A DNA stretch of 38,301 bases, from the NCBI GenBank assembly GCA_038317095.1, contig JBBQBB010000031.1, forward strand, positions 1 to 38,301, given 5' to 3'. Position 1 is the first letter of the stretch. Every line of letters begins with the position of its first letter. Below are positions 25,494-33,306 of the stretch, piece after piece. The DNA comes from JAGXTF01 sp038317095 (GTDB lineage: Bacteria > Bacteroidota > Bacteroidia > NS11-12g > UBA955). Below the pieces are notes generated by a model. The model was not told where the DNA came from. It worked only from the letters and a program-made list of their open reading frames with translations, and did not search any database. The position numbers were made by a program, and so were the translations under genes.

Positions 25494-26492
25494 TTATTGG
25501 CTATTGTAAGCCCATTTGATATAAATACTGCCCCAGGTAAAACCACCTCCAAAAGTACTTAAAACCAAATTATCTCCTTTTTTAAACTTCTTCTCAAAAT
25601 CGAACATTAGCAAGGGCAAAGTCCCAGCGGTGGTATTTCCATAACGATCTATATTCACCAACACTTTATCTTTACTTAAACCCATTCGATCTGCGGTAGC
25701 ATCTATAATGCGCAAATTGGCTTGGTGTGCCAACAACCAATCCACATCTTCCGAGCCCAGGCCATTGCGTTCCATTATTTTATAACTTACATCTGCCATA
25801 TTGGTAACAGCGAATTTAAAAACGGTTTTGCCCTCTTGTCTTACAAAATGTTGTCTATTGGCGACAGTTTCAAACGTAGGCGGATTTAAAGATCCACCTG
25901 CTTCTTGGTAAAGAAACTCGCGACCGCTGCCGTCCATGTGTAAAATACTATCTTGTACGCCAAATCCTTCGGTATTGGGTTCAAGAAGGACACAACCACC
26001 ACCATCACCAAAAATAATACAGGTATTGCGATCGGTATAATCAATAATGGTGCTCATTTTGTCAAATCCGCAAACCACAACTTTTTTATATTTTCCGCAT
26101 TCAATAAATTTAGAACCTGTTTCTAAAGCATACAAAAAACCACTGCAGGCGGCTGCAATATCAAAACCCCATGCATTTTTTGCACCAATTTTATCGCCAA
26201 TTATATTTGCGGTAGATGGGAAAACATAATCACTTGTAATTGTGCCGCACAAAATCAAATCTATTTCATCTGCACCAATGCCTCGTTTTTCCAACATTGG
26301 CAAAATAGCCCGAACTGCCATATCTGAAGTGGCTTTGCCAGGTTCGCGCAAAATGTGTCTTTCCTTAATGCCAGTTCTGCTGGTGATCCATTCATCGGTA
26401 GTATCTACTAATTTTTCAAGATCCGCGTTGGTTAAAACCGTTTCTGGAACATAGCCGCCCACTGCTGTTATTGCTGCACTAATCTTATTCAT
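25494..26492 (-). CDS. fabH: Beta-ketoacyl-ACP synthase III
   Basis: FabH starts fatty acid chains by condensing acyl-CoA with malonyl-ACP. Its acyl-CoA choice sets straight or branched chains, and Bacteroidota commonly use branched primers. The 332 residues carry the full triad Cys116 (AAACSGF), His256 (LLAHQAN) and Asn286 (YGNTTAG). The N-terminus has SRTGIKERHI, a FabH hallmark. The ATG overlaps the plsX stop by four bases, so the two are coupled in the DUF177-rpmF-plsX-fabH operon. It converges directly on the beta-helix gene. Confidence 0.96.
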   Translation of the reverse strand: MNKISAAITAVGGYVPETVLTNADLEKLVDTTDEWITSRTGIKERHILREPGKATSDMAVRAILPMLEKRGIGADEIDLILCGTITSDYVFPSTANIIGDKIGAKNAWGFDIAAACSGFLYALETGSKFIECGKYKKVVVCGFDKMSTIIDYTDRNTCIIFGDGGGCVLLEPNTEGFGVQDSILHMDGSGREFLYQEAGGSLNPPTFETVANRQHFVRQEGKTVFKFAVTNMADVSYKIMERNGLGSEDVDWLLAHQANLRIIDATADRMGLSKDKVLVNIDRYGNTTAGTLPLLMFDFEKKFKKGDNLVLSTFGGGFTWGSIYIKWAYNSQ

Positions 26493-27454
26493 AAAGCCTG
26501 TTTTTGGGAGTTTTCTATTTTTTGAAACGAACTTCGAATCGTTTTTACCATTTCACTGCTCACTTGTTCACCGGCAAGTTCAATCATTTTAACAAAAGTT
26601 TCTGCTTTGGTTATGCCATGCCCCACTATTACGGGTGCATTTACACCTAAAATAGAACTTCCACCGTAATGCTTAAAATTAAAAGTATCTAAAAAATCGT
26701 CCTTTATTCCTCTTTTCGCCAGTCGATAATACATGCCTTCGCATGCTTTTATCACTGCGTTTCCAGTAAATCCATCGCACACAACTACATCAAAATCGTC
26801 TGAGAAGATATCTCTACCTTCTGCATTACCAACAAAATGAATGCCTTCCGTATTTTTCAACAAACCATGCGCCGCACGGGTAAGAATGCTGCCTTTTTCC
26901 TCTTCTGCCCCTATGTTCAATAAGCCCACTTTGGGCTCAGCAACTTTAAATACGGCTTTGTAATATATAGAACCTAAAATACCAAATTGCTGTAAATGCT
27001 CTGGTTTCACTTCGGCATTTGCACCCACATCCAGCAACAAACCGGGATGGTTGTTCATACGCGGTACGATAGAGGTAAGACATGGACGAGAAACACCTTC
27101 AATGGCCTTTACAGTTTGCAACGAACCAACCAACATGGCGCCAGTGTTGCCTGCGCTTATAAATCCATCAATTTCTTGGGCAGCTAATGCCTTAAAACCC
27201 ACAAAAATACTGCTGTTTTGTTTGGAAGCAAACGCCCTTACAGGATGCTCACTCATTTCAATAACTTCTGGGCAATCAACGATTTCAAATAAATCTGTTG
27301 TGATATTTTCAGATTCGCAAACCGCCGCAATTTCTGCTGATTTTCCAAACAAAATCAACTTCCATGAAGGATGCAATGCAGCCGCAGATGCCGCGCCTTT
27401 TACAGCTTCTAGCGGAGCAAAGTCTCCGCCCATGGCATCTATGCCAATCCTCAT
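26489..27454 (-). CDS. plsX: Phosphate acyltransferase PlsX
   Basis: PlsX makes acyl-phosphate from acyl-ACP, feeding PlsY and membrane phospholipid synthesis. The 321-residue protein opens with the family signature MRIGIDAMGGDFAP. It also contains SAGNTGAMLVGSL, LLDVGANAEVKPEHL, FVGNAEGRDI and VVCDGFTGNAVIK, all typical and in order. It sits two bases downstream of rpmF and overlaps fabH by four bases. This gene order is widely conserved and ties lipid synthesis to ribosome production. Confidence 0.96.
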   Translation of the reverse strand: MRIGIDAMGGDFAPLEAVKGAASAAALHPSWKLILFGKSAEIAAVCESENITTDLFEIVDCPEVIEMSEHPVRAFASKQNSSIFVGFKALAAQEIDGFISAGNTGAMLVGSLQTVKAIEGVSRPCLTSIVPRMNNHPGLLLDVGANAEVKPEHLQQFGILGSIYYKAVFKVAEPKVGLLNIGAEEEKGSILTRAAHGLLKNTEGIHFVGNAEGRDIFSDDFDVVVCDGFTGNAVIKACEGMYYRLAKRGIKDDFLDTFNFKHYGGSSILGVNAPVIVGHGITKAETFVKMIELAGEQVSSEMVKTIRSSFQKIENSQKQAL

Positions 27455-27456
27455 GC

Positions 27457-27642
27457 TTAAGCTTCGTTACGACCCTTCATAACCTTCTGACCGCGGTACA
27501 TTCCAGTTTCAAGATTTACCCTGTGGTAAAGGGATATATCTCCTGTTACTGAATCCGCAATCATCGGACGCGCTACAATTTTGTCATGTGTACGGCGTTT
27601 GTCACGTCGAGTTTTCGATATTTTTCGTTTTGGGTGTGCCAT
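27457..27642 (-). CDS. rpmF: 50S ribosomal protein bL32
   Basis: bL32 is a small protein of the large subunit. The 61 residues begin MAHPKRKISKTRRDKRRTH, the standard start of the family after processing. No cysteines are present, so this is the zinc-free form. It stands six bases after the DUF177 gene and two bases before plsX, in the conserved operon. Confidence 0.96.
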   Translation of the reverse strand: MAHPKRKISKTRRDKRRTHDKIVARPMIADSVTGDISLYHRVNLETGMYRGQKVMKGRNEA

Positions 27643-27648
27643 TTTTCT

Positions 27649-28185
27649 TTATTTTAATAAGTCCTTTAATATATCCCATCTCGGATCAGACTCTCCTTCT
27701 CCGTTATGTTTCAATTTTTCTAGTTTTTCTAGCATTTCATTATTACATGGTTTTATCACCAACGAATCGCAATTGCGTATCATAGGAACATCCAGCAATA
27801 TTGTTTCATATACAGCTTGGGCAACATTTATAGATATAGCGTTCGGCTTTATATAAATCATTTCATACTCAGCTTCTGGGTCTACCCTTTCCTCGTCCCG
27901 AATGTTAATGATAAGCCTATATTTTGTATCAATAGGCATATCTATAACTTCCAGACAACGTCCACATGTTACACCAACCGTCCCTTTCATCGTCAAATCG
28001 ATGTGCATCATTTGTTGTTGTTTTTCCAACAAAGCCTGCGTTTCAACCTCTGCAATTAGAACTTCTGTATTTTCAAATGCTTCAAAGAACTGTTTACCAA
28101 TCGCGTATTGAAATGCATGAATCCCGTCTTTCAGCTTTACGAATTCAATGTTAAATTCATCTAAAATAGGATTTGCGTTTTTCAA
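27649..28185 (-). CDS. yceD: DUF177/YceD family protein (23S rRNA accumulation protein), TTG start
   Basis: YceD-family proteins help 23S rRNA to accumulate and are almost always encoded beside rpmF, as here (six bases upstream). The protein shows the CxxC motif GVTCGRCLEVIDMP and the acidic, proline-rich end ESDPRWDILKDLLK typical of the family, in which the C-terminal phrase DPRW is highly conserved. The start is placed at TTG 28183-28185, giving 178 residues and LKNANPILDEFNIEFV as N-terminus. A longer frame from 28224 is rejected because a well-formed promoter lies at 28195-28225, inside it. The TTG is nine bases from the -7 box, so the leader is only a few bases. It is the first gene of the operon with rpmF, plsX and fabH. 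Confidence 0.85.
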   Translation of the reverse strand: MKNANPILDEFNIEFVKLKDGIHAFQYAIGKQFFEAFENTEVLIAEVETQALLEKQQQMMHIDLTMKGTVGVTCGRCLEVIDMPIDTKYRLIINIRDEERVDPEAEYEMIYIKPNAISINVAQAVYETILLDVPMIRNCDSLVIKPCNNEMLEKLEKLKHNGEGESDPRWDILKDLLK

Positions 28186-28194
28186 AACGAAGGG

Positions 28195-28225
28195 CAAAAG
28201 TAGTGAGAATTTCGCGAAAAACAAA
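28195..28225 (-). promoter_or_regulatory. Promoter of the yceD-rpmF-plsX-fabH operon
   Basis: On the minus strand TTTG (28222-28225) and TACTTTTG (28195-28202) are separated by 19 bases, an exact Bacteroidota promoter. The -7 box ends nine bases before the TTG start, and this decides the gene start. Confidence 0.72.
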
Positions 28226-28305
28226 GTCTCACCATCAAGAAATCAGTTTTAATCTTTTCAAACACACGCCATTACAACATTTAAACTGTAATTTTGGGGT
28301 TAAAA

Positions 28306-28335
28306 AAAAATCCTACCATTTCTGGTGAGATTTTT
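28306..28335 (-). terminator. Decayed intrinsic terminator after the gldN pseudogene
   Basis: AAAAATCCTACC and GGTGAGATTTTT form a 12-position stem with one mismatch and one G-T pair around the loop ATTTCT. Loop and outer arms equal those of the terminator after the intact gldN (32203-32232), so it was copied with the duplication and has since lost pairing. Confidence 0.7.
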
Positions 28336-28356
28336 AAGTTTAAGGTTTACTCTATC

Positions 28357-29351
28357 TCAATATTCCCAAACATCATGTTCAAAAATAAACAAATCGCTTT
28401 TAATGTTTTCAGCTTCTAGCAATGCGACCAATCCATCCTACATATATTCTGGCATTTGATTTAAATACAAATTGTTGTAATAACTCTGTTTTACAATGTA
28501 GCTATCAAACAGTCTATAGTGGTTAAACAAGTCATCCCAACTTATGCGCATGGCATCATTTTGCCGGTTAAATACCTCACTTTTGGCAAGTGTAGCGCGG
28601 CAATCGTCCATTTTCAACCAAAACAAAGGTAGATCTATCGTCATGCCATTTATGCCTTTGGTCATCAACGGGGCAATGCCAATGACACGCGGGGTAAATT
28701 CTGAAAGTTTATAGTCGAAAATCCAATCTTCCACCACTTCGAACTTGACAATCTTTTCCCATCGAAAAGTTTCTATTACAAATGAATCTATTAAATCCGT
28801 TTCATCATCAGGGTTATTTGGATTTGGTAAAATGATAGGGATAAACTCATATCCCCGAAGGTAGGCTTCACCCGGAGTGTAGATGCTAGAGAACGAATCA
28901 TTTTGGTATGCCTTTACATTGCCGTTGGTGGCAAGTTCGTAAAATACTTTTGTAATTGGCTGACCAGGCCAGGTGAATGATTTGTTCATTTTTTGGCGCG
29001 TATCAATTCTCCGCCAGATTCGTTTTTTGTATTTAACATCCGCCTCACGCAAGTAAGGATAGGGAACACCAACAGCTTGATCCATAACAGGCCGGCCAAC
29101 ACCTGGGGTAAGTGGAAGTTCGTAATGCGGTACAGCTGAATCGTCATACCTCGTTCCAATTAAATGTGCTACAATTGTTGGCAATATAGATACTGCGGCG
29201 CCAAAGGCAAGCTACACCCAGATCTAACAGCACCTGCGCCCCCTGTTGCGTCAGAAGCTGCCCCACTAACCCCGCTTTCTGGGGTAAACCATTGGGCAGA
29301 TGCAAATCCAACCGATGCGATATTTAATATTAATAAGATTAAATTTTTCAT
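28357..29351 (-). pseudogene. gldN paralogue, disrupted by a frameshift and an amber codon
   Basis: This is a second gldN in ruins. The start region (29351, MKNLILLILNIASVGFASAQ, then WFTPESGVSG) matches the signal peptide and WFTPE of the intact gldN, but the frame runs into a stop after 60 residues. Homology resumes in another frame (VAHLIGTRYDDS on), consistent with one lost base in the Gly/Ala/Ser-rich linker at about 29200-29240. The body then tracks gldN closely (PYPYLREADVKYKKRIWRRID in parts, WIFDYKLSEFTPR, DAMRISWDDLFNHYRLFDS) up to NQMPEYM. There the codon CAG of gldN is TAG (28438-28440). Past it the homologous tail (DGL..LLEAENIK.DLFIFEHDVWEY) is still readable to a TGA at 28357-28359. 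The 248-residue piece has no signal peptide and could not reach the periplasm. A Shine-Dalgarno-like TAGGAG remains nine bases upstream of the ATG. Confidence 0.88.
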
Positions 29352-29376
29352 GTTTTATTTCTCCTACTTTTTTAAT

Positions 29377-31011
29377 TTAGTAAATTAAAGCTATGACGCT
29401 GGCTAGTCTGCGAACCCCACCTGGCCCAATGGCTATTATTTCGTCAAAACTAATTCTATCACCCGGCTTTAATTTTGACAAAATCCCCGCGATTGCAGAT
29501 GTGGTATTATTGAGTGACCTGGCCTCAAAAATTTCATTTCTCTTGGTTATAACCATGCAGTGGTAACTCTGAATTGTAAACCTAACACTTTCATATACAA
29601 AATTTGGCATTACGGCAGAAACACTATGTTGAACATGAATAGCTGCATCTTTGATTGGAGATGCAAAATCATAAGGGCCAAGCATAAATTGTGGAGGAGG
29701 AACACGTCTAATTCTAAACTTTTTAGAACCCATGGGTAAAATTCGGTCGCCTATTTTTGCCGTCACTTGCACCACAAAATCATTTCCCCTTCGTGTTGGA
29801 CATAAAGCATTAAACTTGCCAGGTCCTATTTTTTGCAAATTTATATCGCCACTAGAAGATGCAATATTCACAAAAACATCATTGGGGTTTACGCCTGCCA
29901 CAGATATACTCAATGGATTTGGCAATCCTTCATAAATCACATTCAATTCATCTGCAGAAATAGCCGCTGAGGGTGCAAATACAGAATATTTCCCTTCTTG
30001 GGTTATTTCCTTTACTCCCCCACCTGGCTGAGGAACATTTATGCCCACTTTAAAGGAATATTCACCTGGATTGCTGCTACTGGCTCTGTATATGCCTTTG
30101 CCATTGCTCACTTCTATAGGGCTTCCGTTTACCGTCATTTTAAAGTCTGATTTGGAATCGTATGCCGCAAGGACAATTTCCGCCTCATAGGTTTGATTTG
30201 TTAAAATAGCACTTGTAGATGCCCTAATTACAGGTATAACGCTATCCAATGCATTTTTTGCCCCCACAGATTCAGCCAACACAGAAGCTATCTCAGATTC
30301 TAATGTTAAAGCATCATTTTCTACTTTGGTTAAAATTGCGAAAACACCTGCCAAAGGCGAATTTTCCAAATACATGGTTACCCAACTCTGCTGTTTTCCT
30401 TCTGGGGTTTTATTATCCGCAGCAACCAGGGCACATTTTTCTTCAATGGATGCTTTTCGTTGGAGTAAAACTCTCTTTGTGTACTCATTTTTTCCACCCA
30501 GCAAAGGATCGGCAATTGCACGGTCAAGAATTTCTATCATTCCTTGTCGGGTTGTATTTATTGCAGCTTGCAATATTTTGCCGTTTTTACCCCCGTCTTG
30601 TTTCATAAAATAATTGCCGTGAACTTCCATGTTGTCTCCTTGGGTCAACTCATTCAGTCCACCTTTCACCAACTCTCCCTTGGCACCTGCTACCCTGCCG
30701 TCTGTGAGTGCGAGTAAATCTTTTTTTACAGCAGCAATTTTGCCCAATAGGCGACTTACTATTGCATGCAAATCATCATACTGTTTGATAGCAGCTCGTG
30801 CAGATGGATTTTCATTGGCCTCACTTGCCATTGCCATTTTAATACTTTCGTTTTTTCGGACAATGTTCGCGGCAGATGTTGCCAACGAGTTTTCCATCAA
30901 ATTAAATGCCTTGATAATTTCCTTTGACACGTTCAGTGCCAAAAGTGCGGTTAACACCAAATACATCATGTTAATCATCTTTTGCCGCGTGGTAATGTTA
31001 CTTCCTGCCAT
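29377..31011 (-). CDS. Second GldM/PorM paralogue (T9SS motor/shaft component), intact
   Basis: GldM forms with GldL the inner-membrane motor of T9SS and extends a long periplasmic shaft to GldK/GldN. This copy is complete: from the ATG at 31009-31011 it has 544 residues against 545 in the main gldM. It keeps the cytoplasmic start and single membrane helix (TRQKMINMMYLVLTALLALN), NSPLAGVFA, NQTYEAEIVLAAYDSK and ISADELNVIYEGLPNPLS. The C-terminal domain has diverged most: the end GPGGVRRLASVIALIY differs fully from GPGGQKYLQNAGGSLQ. Fourteen bases upstream is a purine run AAGGAAGGA. The longer frame (TTG at 31050) adds 13 Lys-rich residues and is rejected. Its partner gldN copy is a pseudogene, so it may assemble with the main GldN, replace GldM under some condition, or be early in decay. 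Confidence 0.85.
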   Translation of the reverse strand: MAGSNITTRQKMINMMYLVLTALLALNVSKEIIKAFNLMENSLATSAANIVRKNESIKMAMASEANENPSARAAIKQYDDLHAIVSRLLGKIAAVKKDLLALTDGRVAGAKGELVKGGLNELTQGDNMEVHGNYFMKQDGGKNGKILQAAINTTRQGMIEILDRAIADPLLGGKNEYTKRVLLQRKASIEEKCALVAADNKTPEGKQQSWVTMYLENSPLAGVFAILTKVENDALTLESEIASVLAESVGAKNALDSVIPVIRASTSAILTNQTYEAEIVLAAYDSKSDFKMTVNGSPIEVSNGKGIYRASSSNPGEYSFKVGINVPQPGGGVKEITQEGKYSVFAPSAAISADELNVIYEGLPNPLSISVAGVNPNDVFVNIASSSGDINLQKIGPGKFNALCPTRRGNDFVVQVTAKIGDRILPMGSKKFRIRRVPPPQFMLGPYDFASPIKDAAIHVQHSVSAVMPNFVYESVRFTIQSYHCMVITKRNEIFEARSLNNTTSAIAGILSKLKPGDRISFDEIIAIGPGGVRRLASVIALIY

Positions 31012-31667
31012 GTTTTGTTTTCCTTCCTTTTTTTTTGGTTTTTTAAACAATAATTAGAGCTGTCCAAGGCAATCATAGCAATTGCGAGAATATTCCGTTT
31101 TTAAATCAAATCTTTTTATAGAGTGTACAATACTTTTACTTGAATAGATTACAATTTTATCTAGTATTAGTAACTTTATTTTTTATATTTTATTTTTAAT
31201 TAATTATTTTTTTTAATATTTAATACCATTTTTTTTACTTGATAATAAATACGAATAAAACCATGCATCTATTGTGCTCATACCGCAGCACTTTTTCACA
31301 CCACAATAACTGTAACAGGCCAATGGCCATGACTAAAAGAATCCTATGTAACGCCTATTTTTAAAATAGTGGCTGTCTCTTTTTTGTTTAAAGTAAATGT
31401 ATTTAATAGAATCTAAAATATTTTTCTATTCAACATTTTCATTCTACAATAACTTTAAATTTGGAATACATATATAACATAATTTATTGCAATAACATTG
31501 TGCCCAGCAAAACATTTCTAGGGTGTTCATACGAATTGTTATGCTGTACAAATTGGTAAAATAATTTGCGCAAAGTGAAGACAACTACTTTTACAGTATT
31601 GGCAAAACAAGCCTTTCATGATTAACAAATTTTGGTAGGCGATTGTGATTAAACATTTCCCCGAATA

Positions 31668-31719
31668 TGCACAAGAGTGCACGCAAACCTCCCTGCCGCA
31701 AAGGCTGGGAAACGGGAGG
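31668..31719. other. Two adjacent hairpins in a GC-richer island, function unknown
   Basis: TGCAC-AAGA-GTGCA (31668-31681) forms a 5-pair hairpin. Directly after it CCTCCC (31688-31693) pairs with GGGAGG (31714-31719), with an inner GCC/GGC helix (31695-31697 and 31703-31705). The pair stands out from the AT-rich surroundings. It could be a small structured RNA, a mobile-element end or a relic. No promoter or T-run was found to decide the strand. Confidence 0.4.
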
Positions 31720-31873
31720 ACTTAGAGAACAAAATTTCGCATCTAATTTTAGAACCCCAAATAGTTGTGCCAATCTAAAATAGATTGAATTTGCGAAGGA
31801 CCTGTACCTATTTTACACAACTCTTTCTACAACAATTTAAAGTAAAAAACGCAGTTCAGTGTTCCTAGTATCT

Positions 31874-32061
31874 TAATCCCGAAGGGATTACATAGTAGTA
31901 ATTAACACATAGGAATACAGCTAGAACCCGGAAGGGGCGGCATTGTTCTTCAACCCATAAGAAAGTTGCATGATATTGCCATTATCCATATCAACTTTTC
32001 TGGATTTCGAATCCATCCAAATTATTGATCTTTACAATCATTTCATCCTTTCGGGATTCTG
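31874..32061. repeat. REP-like palindromic repeats
   Basis: TAATCCCGAAGGGATTA (31874-31890) is a perfect hairpin of seven pairs with loop GAA. AACCCGGAAGGGGC at about 31925-31938 is a variant of the same design, and CATCCTTTCGGGATTCTG (32044-32061) is the same core in the opposite direction. Short CCCGAAGGG-type palindromes are common between genes in many Bacteroidota. Whether this pair bounds a non-autonomous element of about 190 bases cannot be told from one copy. Confidence 0.5.
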
Positions 32062-32202
32062 TTTTTGTTTTATTAGGGCCGATGAAAAATACAGGGTGCC
32101 TAAAACAACCGAACTATTCTACAATCCCACAACTCTTTAAAGGATTTCAGAACTTGTAATCCACCCCTTGTATGAGGAATTTGGGGAATAGCAAATCGCA
32201 AA

Positions 32203-32232
32203 AAAAATCCTTTCATTTCTGAAAGGATTTTT
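32203..32232 (-). terminator. Intrinsic terminator of the gldKLMN operon
   Basis: AAAAATCCTTTC and GAAAGGATTTTT form a perfect 12-pair stem around the loop ATTTCT, 22 bases after the gldN stop on the minus strand. The loop and outer stem recur after the gldN pseudogene. Confidence 0.85.
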
Positions 32233-32253
32233 AAATATATTTTTCTTTGGTTT

Positions 32254-33282
32254 TTAATATTCCCAAACGTCATGTTCAAAAATGAATAGGTCATTTTTGA
32301 TATTTTCAGCTTCGAGCAGCGCGGCCAAACCGTCCTGCATATACTCTGGCATTTGATTTAAATACAAATTGTTGTAATAACTCTGTTTAACAATGTAACT
32401 ATCAAACAGTCTATAGTGGTTAAACAAGTCGTCCCAACTTATGCGCATGGCATCATTGTAGCGGTTAAAAACCTCACTCTTGGCAAGTGTAGGACGGCAA
32501 TCATCCATTTTCAACCAAAAGAGGGACACTTCAACGGTCATGCCGTTAATACTTTTAGACATCAAAGGGGCTATGCCAATAATACGTGGGGTGAATTCTG
32601 AAAGTTTATAATCGAAAATCCAATCTTCCATTACTTCAAATTTCAAAATCTTATCCCAACGAAACGCTTCGAAATATGTAGTATCCACCAAATCTGTTGG
32701 ATCATCTGGATTGCGAAAGTTGGGAACTTGGGTTACTATAAGGTCAGAGCCTCTTTTAAAAGCATCTTCAGGAGTAAACCAACTAGAGAAAGAATCATTT
32801 TGGTAGGCTTTCAATTTTCCCTTTGTAGCAAGTTCATAAAGCACTTGTGTAATGGGTTGGCCAGGCCATGTGAATGATTTGTTTAATTTTTGGCGTGTAT
32901 CAATTCTGCGCCAAATGCGTTTTTTGTATTTAACATCTGCCTCACGCAAGTAAGGATAAGGAACTACAGTGGCCTCATCCATGCTAGGACGGCCATCGTT
33001 GGTAGTGTGTGGAGACTCATAGTGATGTTCTGCAGCATCGTCATAGTGAGTTCCAATTGTAGGTGTAACCATCTCTGGAGATGCCGCAGTTGTTGCAGGG
33101 GTGGCAGAAGCACCTGCACTTGCACCTGCTCTTACAGTACCACCCGTTGTTCCACTTGGAGTAGTGCCACTGGCAGTGCCACCTGTAGCAGCTCCACTGC
33201 CCCCACCTTCTGGAGTAAACCATTGAGCAGAGGAAAAGCCAAATACTGCAACGGTAAGTGTAAATACAAATAACTTTTTCAT
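32254..33282 (-). CDS. gldN: GldN/PorN, periplasmic T9SS ring component
   Basis: GldN works with the lipoprotein GldK in the periplasmic rings that couple the GldLM motor to the outer-membrane translocon. The 342-residue protein starts with a signal peptide (MKKLFVFTLTVAVFGFSSA, then QWFTPEG). A low-complexity linker rich in Gly, Ala, Ser and Thr follows (about 25-68), then the conserved core with PYPYLREADVKYKKRIWRRID in parts, FTWPGQPI, WIFDYKLSEFTPRIIGIAPL and SYYNNLYLNQMPEYM. The end is FEHDVWEY. A good Shine-Dalgarno AAGGAG sits eight bases before the ATG, which is rare in this window. It is 24 bases downstream of gldM and followed by a strong terminator. Confidence 0.95.
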   Translation of the reverse strand: MKKLFVFTLTVAVFGFSSAQWFTPEGGGSGAATGGTASGTTPSGTTGGTVRAGASAGASATPATTAASPEMVTPTIGTHYDDAAEHHYESPHTTNDGRPSMDEATVVPYPYLREADVKYKKRIWRRIDTRQKLNKSFTWPGQPITQVLYELATKGKLKAYQNDSFSSWFTPEDAFKRGSDLIVTQVPNFRNPDDPTDLVDTTYFEAFRWDKILKFEVMEDWIFDYKLSEFTPRIIGIAPLMSKSINGMTVEVSLFWLKMDDCRPTLAKSEVFNRYNDAMRISWDDLFNHYRLFDSYIVKQSYYNNLYLNQMPEYMQDGLAALLEAENIKNDLFIFEHDVWEY

Positions 33283-33306
33283 TCTTATTGCTCCTTTATA
33301 ATATGT

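Larger units (their letters stand above)
31051..32202. other. 1.1 kb non-coding gap between the two gldMN copies
   Basis: No gene is supported here. The part 31080-31480 is extremely AT-rich (long runs of A/T around 31180-31250) with no conserved frame. From 31640 composition becomes mixed and contains two hairpins (31668-31719) and palindromic repeats (31874-32061), listed separately. A 60-codon frame at 31591-31773 (minus) runs through the hairpins and has no family look. No remnant of gldL or gldK was recognised, so the duplicated block probably began at gldM. A promoter for the second gldM should lie at about 31012-31130 on the minus strand, but only poor -7 boxes are seen. Confidence 0.6.

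Noticed and set aside
28438..29184. A 248-codon frame that could be called an intact gldN-like gene
   Set aside because: It lacks the signal peptide, starts within a region homologous to the middle of gldN and ends at an internal TAG. It is the main piece of a pseudogene.
31591..31773. A 60-codon minus-strand frame in the non-coding gap
   Set aside because: It runs through two hairpins, has no family resemblance, no Shine-Dalgarno and no promoter.
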